NCBI RefSeq assembly: GCF_004114795.1
Contig: NZ_CP035311.1
Span: 3,162,001-3,226,000, forward strand
Direction of reading: 5' to 3'
Origin: Janthinobacterium sp. 17J80-10
GTDB lineage: Bacteria > Pseudomonadota > Gammaproteobacteria > Burkholderiales > Burkholderiaceae_D
Length of the DNA: 64,000 nucleotides
The number at the start of each line of letters is the position of its first letter. Within the stretch, counting starts at the first letter, position 1. This document shows positions 48,217 through 56,785 of the stretch, in pieces. Position numbers and translations under genes: made by a program. The notes under the pieces were generated by a model. It did not search any database, was not told the origin of the DNA, and saw only the letters and a list, made by a program, of their open reading frames with translations.

Positions 48217-49299
48217 ATGACAAACCGCACACTGGCCACAGAATCCATTCCCCCAGGCGAAACCGACCGCATCCACGACCTGGCGATGCGCCTGCAGGCA
48301 AAAATAATCCGTGAAAACCAGGGCGGCATCATGCGGCGCGATGCCCATCCCAAGATGCATGGCCTGGTCAGGGCCGAATTCACCGTCGAACCCGGCCTGG
48401 CACCGGAACTGCAAATCGGCCTGTTCTCCCGGCCGCAAACCTATCAAGCGTGGATCCGATTTTCCAACCAGAGCCCGAGCCGGGGCCCGGACAGCGAGCG
48501 CGACATCCGTGGAATGGCCATCAAGCTGATGGGCGTTCCTGGCGAAAAACTCCTGGAACGGCAAAAAAATGCGCTGACCCAGGATTTCATCCTGATCAGC
48601 ACAGAGGCCTTTGTCACCCGCGACGTTGCCCAGTTCGATGACCTGATCAAGGCGATGACCGGCAGCCTGTGGGCAAAAATATGTTTTTTTGGCGTGCACT
48701 GGCGGGTGATCCGCAACCTCTTCAGGTCAATGCGCAAATTCGCCAACCCGCTGCAGATCCGCTATTTCAGCACCACCCCTTACCTGTTTGGCGCGACCGC
48801 AGCGAAGTATTCGGCAATTCCCCGGATCGACCGGCCCGATGCGGTACCTGCCAATCCCGCCAGCGACTATCTGCGCAGCGCGATGGTGACCCAGCTGGGG
48901 CGGGAAGAGGCGCTGTTCGACTTCGTCGTGCAATTGCAGACGGATGCGCAAGCCATGCCGATCGAGGACCCGGGCCGCGCCTGGAGCGAAGCTGCCTCGC
49001 CCTGGCGCAAGGTGGCCACGATCCGCATCCTGCGCCAGGAATTCGACAGCGACGAGCAACGCGCATTCGGCGAAAACCTTTCCTTCTCGCCGTGGCACAG
49101 CTTGCCGGCACACCGCCCGCTGGGCGGCATCAACCGCGCGCGCCGGGTCGTCTATGACCTGATCTCGGCATTCCGGCACGAATACAACCATGTCCCGCTC
49201 CAGGAGCCGACCGGCTGGGAGATCGGGCAGCCTCAAGTCGGATCGACCGAGCCTTCGGCAATCATGCGCAATGCCGTCATGCTGGGCACGAAAAAGTAA
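48217..49299 (+). CDS. Catalase-like heme domain protein
   Basis: 360 residues, about 70% of a monofunctional catalase. The catalase-like fold shows in HPKMHGLVRAEFTV (catalytic-His region), YQAWIRFSNQSPSRGPDSERDIRGMAIKLMGV, QDFILISTEAFVTRD, and the C-terminal PLGGINRARRVVYDLISAFRHEYN, whose Arg-x-x-x-Tyr matches the heme-ligand region. The small-subunit C-terminal domain is absent and there is no signal peptide. Members of this family include peroxidases and allene-oxide-synthase-like enzymes acting on fatty acid hydroperoxides, so the substrate need not be hydrogen peroxide. It is transcribed toward the DyP gene and their 3' ends overlap by 67 bases. Confidence 0.85.
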   Translation: MTNRTLATESIPPGETDRIHDLAMRLQAKIIRENQGGIMRRDAHPKMHGLVRAEFTVEPGLAPELQIGLFSRPQTYQAWIRFSNQSPSRGPDSERDIRGMAIKLMGVPGEKLLERQKNALTQDFILISTEAFVTRDVAQFDDLIKAMTGSLWAKICFFGVHWRVIRNLFRSMRKFANPLQIRYFSTTPYLFGATAAKYSAIPRIDRPDAVPANPASDYLRSAMVTQLGREEALFDFVVQLQTDAQAMPIEDPGRAWSEAASPWRKVATIRILRQEFDSDEQRAFGENLSFSPWHSLPAHRPLGGINRARRVVYDLISAFRHEYNHVPLQEPTGWEIGQPQVGSTEPSAIMRNAVMLGTKK

Positions 49300-50738
49300 T
49301 CGCCGCCGCGGGTTTCCACGAGTCGCGGAATGTTCCGCAAAAAATATGGCGCATCATCGCTGTCTTGCGGCACCGGTAGCACGGCGCGGCTAGGATATTC
49401 GGCATCGTGGTTGCCCAGGATGATTTCCTTGTCATTCCCGGCGCGGAAGTCATTACCGTAATTGACCCACTGTTGCTGGACGAATTCGAACTGCCGGTTG
49501 ATGTCGGCCTGCATCATCAGGATGATGATGCCGTGATTGCCATCGTCACGCGCCGGGTCTCGGACCTCACCATAAGGCAAGCCGCGGCGCAGGATGCGGC
49601 GCCGATTTGCCAGCGCACCTGGCGTATCGAAGGCATCCGGGGTGGTCTGCAGCGAAGCGCGCGGGTTGATGCGGCGCACGTGCGCGCTGAACGGGCATTT
49701 TGCGCCATCGGCATCCTGATCGAATGTAAAAGCGCTCAACATCCGGTCTTTCTCCGCAGGCGACGCCGCAGCAAAGCGGCTGTCCCATTCCCGTTTGCTG
49801 GATGTATCCGGGGCATCCGTCAGCGGCGCACCGTTGTCGCGCCAGCGACCGACGAACTTTGCGGCAAGTTGCTCACGCCCGCCTGCATAGGCGCTGCCTT
49901 CGCGGTCCAGGTAACCGTTGAAACTGCCGACATTTTCATGCAGCTTGCGATACACCATGTAAGTACCATTACGCGCCAGCGACAGCGGCGATGGCGCGGG
50001 CGGATACTCCCTGGCTTCGTCGATATGGCCCAGGATGAATTCGCCTGTCGCCAGAGGCTCCCACCCTTTGTCAGTCTGCTTGCCGCGGCCTTCGACACGC
50101 TGCGCCGGCCCAGGCAAGCCTTCGAAGACAGGATCACCGATACCATCGGTATAGCCGAAGTGCTCCTTGCTGGTCGGCTTGCCATTCTCAAACAGCGCCC
50201 GGGCTTCCTGATAAGGCAAATCAGCAACGCCATGATCGCCGCGATGGCCCCGCAGTAACTCCACGCCGCCCGAGCTTTGCGCAACGAGATCAAGCAGCCA
50301 TTGATAGCGTTGCTCCAGGTGTTCTGGCTGCTGCCCGTTAATCGAAATAAATGCGTGCACTTGCTCGCCGTGCCAAACCGGATCCCAGTATTCAGGCGAA
50401 CTCGGCCCGGTGTCGCCCAAAATCGCCTTGCGCATTTTCATACCCATGACAAACTCTGGCGGAAAGCCTCGCAAGGACGCTTCCGGAAGCTCAAGTGCCT
50501 GTAGCCCGGAAAAAGTAAAAGCAATGTTGGTCGTCGCCTGTGGCTTGGGAATCTGGCCGGTGCCATCTCCCCATGTCACGGCGGTAGTGATTTTATTTGC
50601 CAAAGCGGCGACAAACGCCCTTCCGCGTTCGCCGTGATGAATACGCAAAAGCAGGTAACGCGCGCAGGGAAAACTGAATCGCCCGTAGGCCTTGATCACA
50701 TTGCCCTGAATATCGAGCAAATCCAGTTCTTTCGTCAT
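49233..50738 (-). CDS. DyP-type heme peroxidase
   Basis: 501 residues. The conserved DyP motif is GYTDGIGDP (with the catalytic Asp), and the proximal heme His lies in CPFSAHVRRINPR with the distal Arg region following. The N-terminal half (DIQGNVIKAYGRF, ARYLLLRIHHGERGRAFVAAL) is the first ferredoxin-like repeat. No Tat signal, so cytoplasmic or delivered by a partner. ATG 50738 has GGAG at the right distance. It ends the operon 52115-49233 and overlaps the catalase-like gene tail to tail. Confidence 0.93.
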   Translation of the reverse strand: MTKELDLLDIQGNVIKAYGRFSFPCARYLLLRIHHGERGRAFVAALANKITTAVTWGDGTGQIPKPQATTNIAFTFSGLQALELPEASLRGFPPEFVMGMKMRKAILGDTGPSSPEYWDPVWHGEQVHAFISINGQQPEHLEQRYQWLLDLVAQSSGGVELLRGHRGDHGVADLPYQEARALFENGKPTSKEHFGYTDGIGDPVFEGLPGPAQRVEGRGKQTDKGWEPLATGEFILGHIDEAREYPPAPSPLSLARNGTYMVYRKLHENVGSFNGYLDREGSAYAGGREQLAAKFVGRWRDNGAPLTDAPDTSSKREWDSRFAAASPAEKDRMLSAFTFDQDADGAKCPFSAHVRRINPRASLQTTPDAFDTPGALANRRRILRRGLPYGEVRDPARDDGNHGIIILMMQADINRQFEFVQQQWVNYGNDFRAGNDKEIILGNHDAEYPSRAVLPVPQDSDDAPYFLRNIPRLVETRGGDYFFVPSMTALRMIAEGSVDPT

Positions 50739-50746
50739 TGTTTCTC

Positions 50747-51433
50747 CTATCGCAAACGGTATTGGCCAGGGCTCCACGTCGGCCCTGCCAGGTTGGCCGG
50801 TTCGACCCGCGCAACAAAGTCACGGTAGGCTTGCTGTAACTGGTCGGCTGGCAAACCCTGGTGCTCAACGACGAACTTGCCGAATTCCTGTTTCAGATAA
50901 AGCGCCTTCAGTTGCTCTTCGAGCGGATCGTCGTTGGAACCGACGAAGAACAAGGAGGCATTGAGCTGGCACTTTTTCATGTAAGCGACAAAGTCGTCGG
51001 CATTTCGCACCTGATCGAAGGCATAGCAAAATTCCCAGGCGTGGCGAATTTCATTCCCGATCGCCAGCCACATGCTGCGCAGATAAGTGTCGAGGTCGCC
51101 ATGGAAATTGCAGGAAAATACCAGGTACTTCGACTTCAGGTGGTCTTCGTAGGGCAAGGCGCGACGGCGCGCACGATCGGAAAAAATCGACAGGAAATCA
51201 AACCACGTACCGTAGGCATCGCCCCCGCCCAGGGATTGGGTAAAAACATCATCCAGCACGAAATAGCGGCATAGGTAGGTTTGCGGCACGCGCGCCATCG
51301 GGCTATTTTCAAGGAAGTTCCAGGCATCCAGGCGGCTACGCACCACGTCGGCATATGCGACTTCGTCCAGGTGCCCCTGCCGGATGGGCGACAGGATGGT
51401 CAGGGCATAGGCATTACCGCTTTTGTCAGGCAT
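50747..51433 (-). CDS. Unknown protein, paralog of the neighbouring gene (heme cassette)
   Basis: 228 residues. No family recognised. It shares a pattern with the product of 51426-52115: YALTILSPI near the start, then KYLVFSCNFHGDLDTYLRSM, a helix-rich region around FVAYMKKCQLNASLFF, and a C-terminal helix LQQAYRDFVARV. The two proteins are therefore probable paralogs. No signal peptide or membrane helix here. It starts 8 bases inside its upstream neighbour and lies 8 bases before the DyP gene, so all three are one operon. It may be a DyP partner or cargo protein; this is inference. Confidence 0.7.
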   Translation of the reverse strand: MPDKSGNAYALTILSPIRQGHLDEVAYADVVRSRLDAWNFLENSPMARVPQTYLCRYFVLDDVFTQSLGGGDAYGTWFDFLSIFSDRARRRALPYEDHLKSKYLVFSCNFHGDLDTYLRSMWLAIGNEIRHAWEFCYAFDQVRNADDFVAYMKKCQLNASLFFVGSNDDPLEEQLKALYLKQEFGKFVVEHQGLPADQLQQAYRDFVARVEPANLAGPTWSPGQYRLR

Positions 51434-52115
51434 GTTTGCGCTCCTCGCTCAGGGATGTCAGGCGTTCATTTTCCTTTCGGATGTCGCGCAAACGGCGTTT
51501 TTCCACTTGTTGGGCAGACATGCTGACAATCGGGGTCGGGCGCATGTCGCCCAGGTCATTCTGTACACGGCGCAGCAGCGCATGGTAATTTTTCAGGAAC
51601 GCATCCGGTGATACATCCTGGGTGGCAGCATCGAAATCGGCCAGGGCTTGTGCTAGCTTTTTAGCTGCCTTGACATCGTTCGACGATGCCAGTGGGTAGG
51701 CACTGTAGTAATGCGTTGTCTCGATCTGGTTGTAACGGATATAGTCGTGGAATGGCGTCAGCGGTACAGAATGCGGATAGCGGATATTCCATTTCCAGAA
51801 AAGATCCAGGCCGCTGGGAATCGAAAAGGTAAAGGAGTCGACATACTGATCCCAACTGCCGTTGAAATTACTGAAAAACAGCATATAGCTGTAACGCAGA
51901 TTTTCCCTGGGCTGGTCCGGATGCAGATGCGGAAACTGGCGGCGGCCGATAACCACCCAGCGCGCATAGTGGATCAGCGACAGCGTGATCAAGCCTTTCA
52001 GGGTAGATGATCGCTTCTGCGCAACCCAGAAAAAGAGCTTGTTAATCCATGTCATGTACCAGCGGATCGGCGTGATCACGCTCATAGCATAGGCCTTGCC
52101 AGCGATATTGGACAT
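51426..52115 (-). CDS. Unknown protein, paralog of the neighbouring gene (heme cassette)
   Basis: 229 residues, first gene of the DyP operon. It aligns with the next gene: YAMSVITPIRWY versus YALTILSPIRQG, SYMLFFSNFNGSWDQYVDSF versus KYLVFSCNFHGDLDTYLRSM, and LKNYHALLRRV versus LQQAYRDFVARV. It has extra aromatic residues (TWINKLFFWVAQK, near residues 23-36, and SGLDLFWKWNIRY) that could contact a membrane or lipid. Charged C-terminal tail (EKRRLRDIRKENERL). ATG 52115 follows GGGGG; a GTG at 52121 is possible. Function unknown. Confidence 0.7.
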   Translation of the reverse strand: MSNIAGKAYAMSVITPIRWYMTWINKLFFWVAQKRSSTLKGLITLSLIHYARWVVIGRRQFPHLHPDQPRENLRYSYMLFFSNFNGSWDQYVDSFTFSIPSGLDLFWKWNIRYPHSVPLTPFHDYIRYNQIETTHYYSAYPLASSNDVKAAKKLAQALADFDAATQDVSPDAFLKNYHALLRRVQNDLGDMRPTPIVSMSAQQVEKRRLRDIRKENERLTSLSEERKHA

Positions 52116-52336
52116 ATACACCCCCGTAAATCATTTTTTTTATTGGGCGTCAGATTACTGCGAAAGTTTGATTATTTGCAACAAAAACAAATGATTTCAT
52201 GTCAGGAATTTGTGCTTGTCGCATGTCCGCCAATGTTCCATTCGCCGCTGGCGCATAAGCAAAGAATGTTTTTGCGTTTCTCCCGGCGAATCGCTTAAGA
52301 TGTTCCAAATAGCAACTTAATCAAAATTCAAGCCAC

Positions 52337-52681
52337 ATGGAAACAAGGATGCAGGAGCCGGATGAACTCGAAGCCATGCGCGACATGTTCGGCGCGGACT
52401 TTTCCATGCTTGCAGAACTCTACCTGCGTGACAGCCCGCCGCGCATCGCCGCATTGCAGGCAGCGGCGGCGGCCAACGACGCAGACTCGGCGAAAAAGAT
52501 AGTGCATTCCCTGGGGGGCAGTTGCGCCTCGATCGGGGCGTCATTGCTGGCCAACCTGTGCCAGGCCCTGGAACTTCGCTGCAGGGCTGGCACGCCTGGC
52601 AATCTTGAAGTGCAATCCCGTGAAATCGCCGCCGAATATGCCAGCATCGACGCCCGCCTGCGCTCGATGCTGCAGGCCTAG
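52337..52681 (+). CDS. Hpt phosphotransfer protein
   Basis: 114 residues, a single Hpt domain. The phosphorylatable His57 is in AKKIVHSLGGSCASIGA. It transfers phosphate between a hybrid kinase receiver and a response regulator. It precedes a REC protein and lies about 4 kb from the hybrid kinase at 42770-48082, its probable source. The 221-base gap upstream (52116-52336) contains the divergent promoters and no gene. Confidence 0.88.
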   Translation: METRMQEPDELEAMRDMFGADFSMLAELYLRDSPPRIAALQAAAAANDADSAKKIVHSLGGSCASIGASLLANLCQALELRCRAGTPGNLEVQSREIAAEYASIDARLRSMLQA

Positions 52682-52692
52682 GAAACTGGACC

Positions 52693-53103
52693 TTGGCGCA
52701 CTTTAAAAAACGCAACGACATCAAAGTGGTCATCGCCGACGACGATGCCACAACTCGCGCAGCCCTGCGTTTTTTGCTGCAGGATCATTTTTATAGCGTG
52801 GTCGGCGAAGCGTCGGATGGCGAGCGCGCCGTCGAATTGTGCGCAAGCCTGAAGCCTGACATCGTCTTTCTCGATATCGACATGCCAAAACTCAACGGCA
52901 ACCAAGCGGCACAGAAGTTACGCGAACTGCTGCCGGCCATCGGCATCGTGGTGGTCAGTGCATTATCGACCCTGGACAATGTGCAACAGGCGCGCCAATC
53001 CGGCGCCAGCGCGTTTGTCGTCAAGCCTTTCAATGCGGCCAAGCTGATCGCAGCAGTCGACAATTGCATCAAGAACAATCCCCCTCCCGCAGCCAGAGGA
53101 TGA
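52693..53103 (+). CDS. Single-domain response regulator (REC)
   Basis: 136 residues, a stand-alone receiver with no output domain. The acidic pair DDD lies at 16-18, the phospho-acceptor Asp61 in IVFLDIDMPKLNG, and the conserved Lys111 in VVKPF. The start is TTG 52693 with AGGA 9 bases upstream; no ATG lies before the receiver. 11 bases after the Hpt gene and 1 base before the next gene. Confidence 0.9.
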   Translation: MAHFKKRNDIKVVIADDDATTRAALRFLLQDHFYSVVGEASDGERAVELCASLKPDIVFLDIDMPKLNGNQAAQKLRELLPAIGIVVVSALSTLDNVQQARQSGASAFVVKPFNAAKLIAAVDNCIKNNPPPAARG

Positions 53104-53104
53104 C

Positions 53105-53443
53105 ATGCAAAATATTGTCGAATCCAAGAAAAAACATTTATGGCGCAAGCTTGTCTGGCAAACGAACCCTGACGATGCTCCGCTGGGTCCATTTCACTAT
53201 GCCGAAGTTTATTGCTGCGAAGAGTCCAATGGCTTCGCTGTCTGGTATGTGCGCCGCCTTGCCAAGGATGACCGGCGTGGCGTGGCAGGCGTGGCGAGCG
53301 CAGATTATCTTTTGGATTATTTTTCGGAAACACAGCGCAATGAAGCAATCGAACGCGCCGTCCTGATTGCTAACAGCCATTCCGATGTCGACCAGTTGAT
53401 TGCTGCACTGGACTCACTGGCAGCCGCAGGCAAAAAAGTCTGA
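53105..53443 (+). CDS. Small protein of unknown function in the Hpt-REC operon
   Basis: 112 residues, soluble, no signal peptide or known motif. It starts one base after the REC stop, so it is co-transcribed. Aromatic-rich centre (HYAEVYCCEESNGFAVWYV) and Asp/Ala-rich C-terminal helix (SDVDQLIAALDSLAAAGKKV). Not recognised. Confidence 0.65.
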   Translation: MQNIVESKKKHLWRKLVWQTNPDDAPLGPFHYAEVYCCEESNGFAVWYVRRLAKDDRRGVAGVASADYLLDYFSETQRNEAIERAVLIANSHSDVDQLIAALDSLAAAGKKV

Positions 53444-53494
53444 GATCTGGCGCCTGGAACAACAACGGGCCACACCTGTCACGACGACAGACGA

Positions 53495-54484
53495 TCAAGA
53501 CGGCCATAGCGGCGGCTCATCCATCAGGGCAATCTGCTCGCGCAATTCCAGGATGCGGTCTTGCCAGTAACGTGGCGTATCGAACCAGGGGAATGCCTGC
53601 TTGAATGCCGGATCATCCCAACGCCGGGCCAGCCACGCTGCGTAATGCATCAGGCGCAAAGTGCGCAAAGCTTCGACCAGATACAGTTCTCGCGGATTGA
53701 ATTCAAAAAAATCTTCATACCCCGCCAACAGGTCAGATAACTGGCGCACCTGATCCGCGCGCTCGCCTGACAATAACATCCAGAGGTCCTGAATTGCCGG
53801 CCCCATGCGACTGTCGTCAAAATCGACAAAATGCGGACCGGCATCAGTCCACAAGACATTTCCGCAGTGGCAATCGCCATGCAGGCGAATGGCGGCAACC
53901 TGGCCGGCACGCGCAAAGCAGTGACGCACACCGTCGAGCGCCTGCGCAGCCACGGTGCGATAGGCCTCCATCAATTCCGGCGGAATGAAGTCGTGCGCCA
54001 GCAGATAATCGCGAGGTTCTTCCCCAAAGCTGGCCACATCCAGCACCGGACGCTCGATGAAAGGCCGCAAGGCGCCAACCGCATGTATGCGTCCGATGAA
54101 ACGTCCCATCCATTCCAGCGTAGCTGCATCCTCCAGTTCGGGAGCGCGGCCGCCATGGCGCGGAAATACGGCGAAGCGAAAGCCCTGGTACGCATGCAAG
54201 CTTGTGCCGGCCAGCATCAAGGCAGGCACAACAGGAATTTCCTGTTCGACCAGTTCCTGGACAAATGCGTGCTCTTCCAGGATTGCCGCATCGCTCCAGC
54301 GTCGCGGTCGATAAAATTTCGCAACCAGCGGAGGCCCGTCGTCCATGCCAATCTGGTACACACGATTTTCGTAACTGTTCAGCGCCAGCATGCGCCCATC
54401 GCTGCGCAAGCCAATCGCATCAAGTGCGTCCAGGACGATGTCGGGGGTCAGACTGGAAAAAGCGGGATCTTGGGCAGCGGTCAT
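53495..54484 (-). CDS. srkA: Stress response kinase A
   Basis: 329 residues, the SrkA/YihE family of APH-like Ser/Thr kinases. LHGDCHCGNVLW is the catalytic loop, HFVDFDDSRMGPAIQDLWML is the metal-binding and following region, and YENRVYQIGMDDGPPLVAKFYRPRRW is the glycine-loop and Lys region. SrkA protects cells from oxidative and envelope stress and quells programmed death pathways. The start is ATG 54484; a TTG 21 bases upstream has no advantage. Confidence 0.95.
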   Translation of the reverse strand: MTAAQDPAFSSLTPDIVLDALDAIGLRSDGRMLALNSYENRVYQIGMDDGPPLVAKFYRPRRWSDAAILEEHAFVQELVEQEIPVVPALMLAGTSLHAYQGFRFAVFPRHGGRAPELEDAATLEWMGRFIGRIHAVGALRPFIERPVLDVASFGEEPRDYLLAHDFIPPELMEAYRTVAAQALDGVRHCFARAGQVAAIRLHGDCHCGNVLWTDAGPHFVDFDDSRMGPAIQDLWMLLSGERADQVRQLSDLLAGYEDFFEFNPRELYLVEALRTLRLMHYAAWLARRWDDPAFKQAFPWFDTPRYWQDRILELREQIALMDEPPLWPS

Positions 54485-54553
54485 GCCAGCTATTGTAAGG
54501 CGCAACCAGACTATCCCGGTGTATTTCGTTTACTGCTCGCTAAAACTCCCGTA

Positions 54554-54991
54554 TCAAAAACCGAACTTTACCTGCACCCCCAGCGTGTAGGGCGATTCCT
54601 TCAGGCGGGGCGGGATAAGTGTCAGGTTCACACCAAGTTTATTCATTTCTATGCGCGCCAGGCCGACCAGGGCTGGCGTGATATTTCCATTGTTTAGTTT
54701 GGGATACCCATTGACGAAACCCGCCATCAATCCGAAGCGCACGATCCCGTAATCGATTGGCGTCCAGGCGGTAAATGCGTAAAGGCTACGCTTGTCATGA
54801 CTATTCATGTAACTGCCTGCCATGTACATCAACTCCCGCTTTTCATGATATTCCAGCCCAAAGCCGAAATTCTGCTCTCTCAGATCCTGTTCCCTATTAC
54901 TGTGCACGCTGCCTAGCGTGGTGCTGCCCCAGATTTCTGCTGCGCAAAGAATTGCGGGAAAGAATGCGAGCAACGAAAGAAAGTATTTCAT
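54554..54991 (-). CDS. Small outer-membrane beta-barrel-like protein
   Basis: 145 residues. A signal peptide (MKYFLSLLAFFPAILCAAE), then short alternating strands (FGFGLEYHEKRELMYMAGSYMNSHDKRSLYAFTAWTP) ending in VQVKFGF with a C-terminal Phe, as in outer-membrane proteins. About eight strands fit the length. The function is not identified; the layout resembles small barrels seen in phage-like or envelope genes. GGGGGG precedes ATG 54991. Confidence 0.55.
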   Translation of the reverse strand: MKYFLSLLAFFPAILCAAEIWGSTTLGSVHSNREQDLREQNFGFGLEYHEKRELMYMAGSYMNSHDKRSLYAFTAWTPIDYGIVRFGLMAGFVNGYPKLNNGNITPALVGLARIEMNKLGVNLTLIPPRLKESPYTLGVQVKFGF

Positions 54992-55152
54992 GGGCCCCCC
55001 TTTGCACCGCAAGCGTCCGCATCGAAGTCGGAGCGCTGCGCAAACCAGATATCGCAAGACATCGTTGGCGTCTTCAGGGAACGAACCGGTTACCGGCTTT
55101 AATCAGCATGACAAGGAACTGCCATACAAACCTTCTCCCTGTCGCTAATACT

Positions 55153-55169
55153 CCTGCCGACGCGGCAGG
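55153..55169. other. Small hairpin in the gap before yecA
   Basis: CCTGCC (55153-55158) and GGCAGG (55164-55169) form a 6-bp stem. The 380-base gap 54992-55371 otherwise shows no gene or clear promoter. Confidence 0.4.
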
Positions 55170-55371
55170 AAATCATTGACCTAATGCAGGGGCAGACAAG
55201 GGAAAAGCCGTTTCGCATCCATTCGTTTAGTTACATCAAATCTGGACGTGCCAAGGGCATGCGGCACCGAAAGAAAAAGCGCCTCCATTTTTCTTTTACA
55301 ACGCAATACAGCAGCAAGCGCATTAAGATGGTAAGGTGCGGGTTTTTCGTATCCGGCAAAAAGGCATTTTC

Positions 55372-56067
55372 ATGAACATTGACGAACCGCTCTCAGACAA
55401 GGAGTTCGACGAACTCGACAAATTCCTGCTGTCGGACCGCTGCGCCGACGATGGCATGACCATGGATAGCCTGCATGGCTACCTGACTGCGCTGGCAATC
55501 GGACCGCAAGAGGTCATGCTGGCGGAATGGCTGCCGCGTGTCTGGGGAGCATCAGGCCAGGCACCGCAGTTCAAGACCGACAAGGAATGCAGCCGCATCA
55601 TGAACCTGATCGCGCGCTATATGAATGAAGTGGTGATGACTTTCGAAGTCGCACCGAAGGAATTCGAGCCGCTCTTTTGCGAATATGAATTTGAAGGCCG
55701 CCAGGTCATCGACGGTGAAGCCTGGGCATGGGGCTTCCTGGAAGGCGTCGACCTGCGCGCCGACGCCTGGGAGCCGATCTGGGATTCCAACCTCGCCCCG
55801 TTGATGCGTTCGATCCACCTGCTAGGTGCTGAAGAAATCGAAGAAGAAGACATGACGCTGGTAGACGAACCGGTAAAACGCCACAAACTGGCCATCGAAG
55901 TCGAGGCGGCGATTCCGGCAATCCATCGCTATTGGCAGCCGCAACGCAAATCAGCCGTGACTACGGTGCAGCGCCAGGAAGCCAAGGTCGGGCGCAATGA
56001 TGATTGCCCTTGCGGCAGCGGCAAGAAATTCAAGAAGTGTTGCGGTGCAGAACCTGCTCAAGCCTGA
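55372..56067 (+). CDS. yecA: YecA/UPF0149 family protein with SEC-C motif
   Basis: 231 residues. The N-terminal UPF0149 helical domain ([30 protein letters not shown]) is followed by a C-terminal SEC-C zinc motif ([19 protein letters not shown]), as found at the end of SecA. YecA-type proteins bind ribosomes or translocating chains. ATG 55372 is chosen; the upstream frame adds a basic stretch not seen in the family. Confidence 0.88.
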   Translation: MNIDEPLSDKEFDELDKFLLSDRCADDGMTMDSLHGYLTALAIGPQEVMLAEWLPRVWGASGQAPQFKTDKECSRIMNLIARYMNEVVMTFEVAPKEFEPLFCEYEFEGRQVIDGEAWAWGFLEGVDLRADAWEPIWDSNLAPLMRSIHLLGAEEIEEEDMTLVDEPVKRHKLAIEVEAAIPAIHRYWQPQRKSAVTTVQRQEAKVGRNDDCPCGSGKKFKKCCGAEPAQA

Positions 56068-56150
56068 CGCCTGTAACGCTATAGCATGAAAGAAAGAAAT
56101 GGTCTGCACGGGCCCCGTCAAACAGGGCTGGTGCAGGCCAACGCAGGCGC

Positions 56151-56741
56151 TTAAAGCTTGATGAAATGCTCGCGGTAATACTTGAGTTCTTCGACCGATT
56201 CAATGATGTCGGCCAGGGCGGTATGTTTCTGGTGTTTTTTGAAACCACTCGCCAGTTCCGGTTTCCAGCGCCGGCACAGCTCCTTGAGTGTGGAAACATC
56301 AAGGTTGCGGTAATGGAAAAACGCTTCCAGCTTCGGCATGCCGCGTACCATGAAGCGGCGATCCTGGCAGATGGAATTGCCGCACATCGGTGATTTGCCA
56401 GCGGGCACGAAATGTTTAAGAAAGGCAATAATCGCACTTTCGGCATCCGCCTCGGAAATCGTCGAAGCCTTGACCCGATCGATCAGGCCCGAGCGGCCGT
56501 GCGTGCCCTTGTTCCAGGCATCCATGCGGTCCAGCACTTCATCAGGCTGATGAATGGCAAACACAGGACCTTCGGCCAGTATGTTCAGATGCGGATCGGT
56601 GACAACCACTGCCACTTCAATGATGCGATCATTGTCAGGATCAAGGCCGGTCATTTCCATATCCACCCACACCAGGTTGAATTCATTGGGACGGGCTGGC
56701 GTGGCAGGTGTCGGGGCTTGCAAATCGGTAGGTTGTGACAT
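56151..56741 (-). CDS. orn: Oligoribonuclease
   Basis: 196 residues, DEDDh exonuclease that degrades 2-5-base RNAs and pGpG, the linear c-di-GMP product. The DEDD residues are in [36 protein letters not shown] and [13 protein letters not shown]. It therefore connects with the c-di-GMP-type proteins nearby, though it is a housekeeping gene. The start ATG 56741 has AAGGA upstream. A 44-base divergent promoter region separates it from the M48 protease gene. Confidence 0.97.
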   Translation of the reverse strand: MSQPTDLQAPTPATPARPNEFNLVWVDMEMTGLDPDNDRIIEVAVVVTDPHLNILAEGPVFAIHQPDEVLDRMDAWNKGTHGRSGLIDRVKASTISEADAESAIIAFLKHFVPAGKSPMCGNSICQDRRFMVRGMPKLEAFFHYRNLDVSTLKELCRRWKPELASGFKKHQKHTALADIIESVEELKYYREHFIKL

Positions 56742-56785
56742 AATTGTTTTTCCTTGGAAGTCCCATATTTTCTCACAGGGCAGCA

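Noticed and set aside
53831-54697. 288-codon plus-strand frame opposite srkA
   Set aside because: Antisense shadow of a clearly conserved kinase gene; no recognisable domain.
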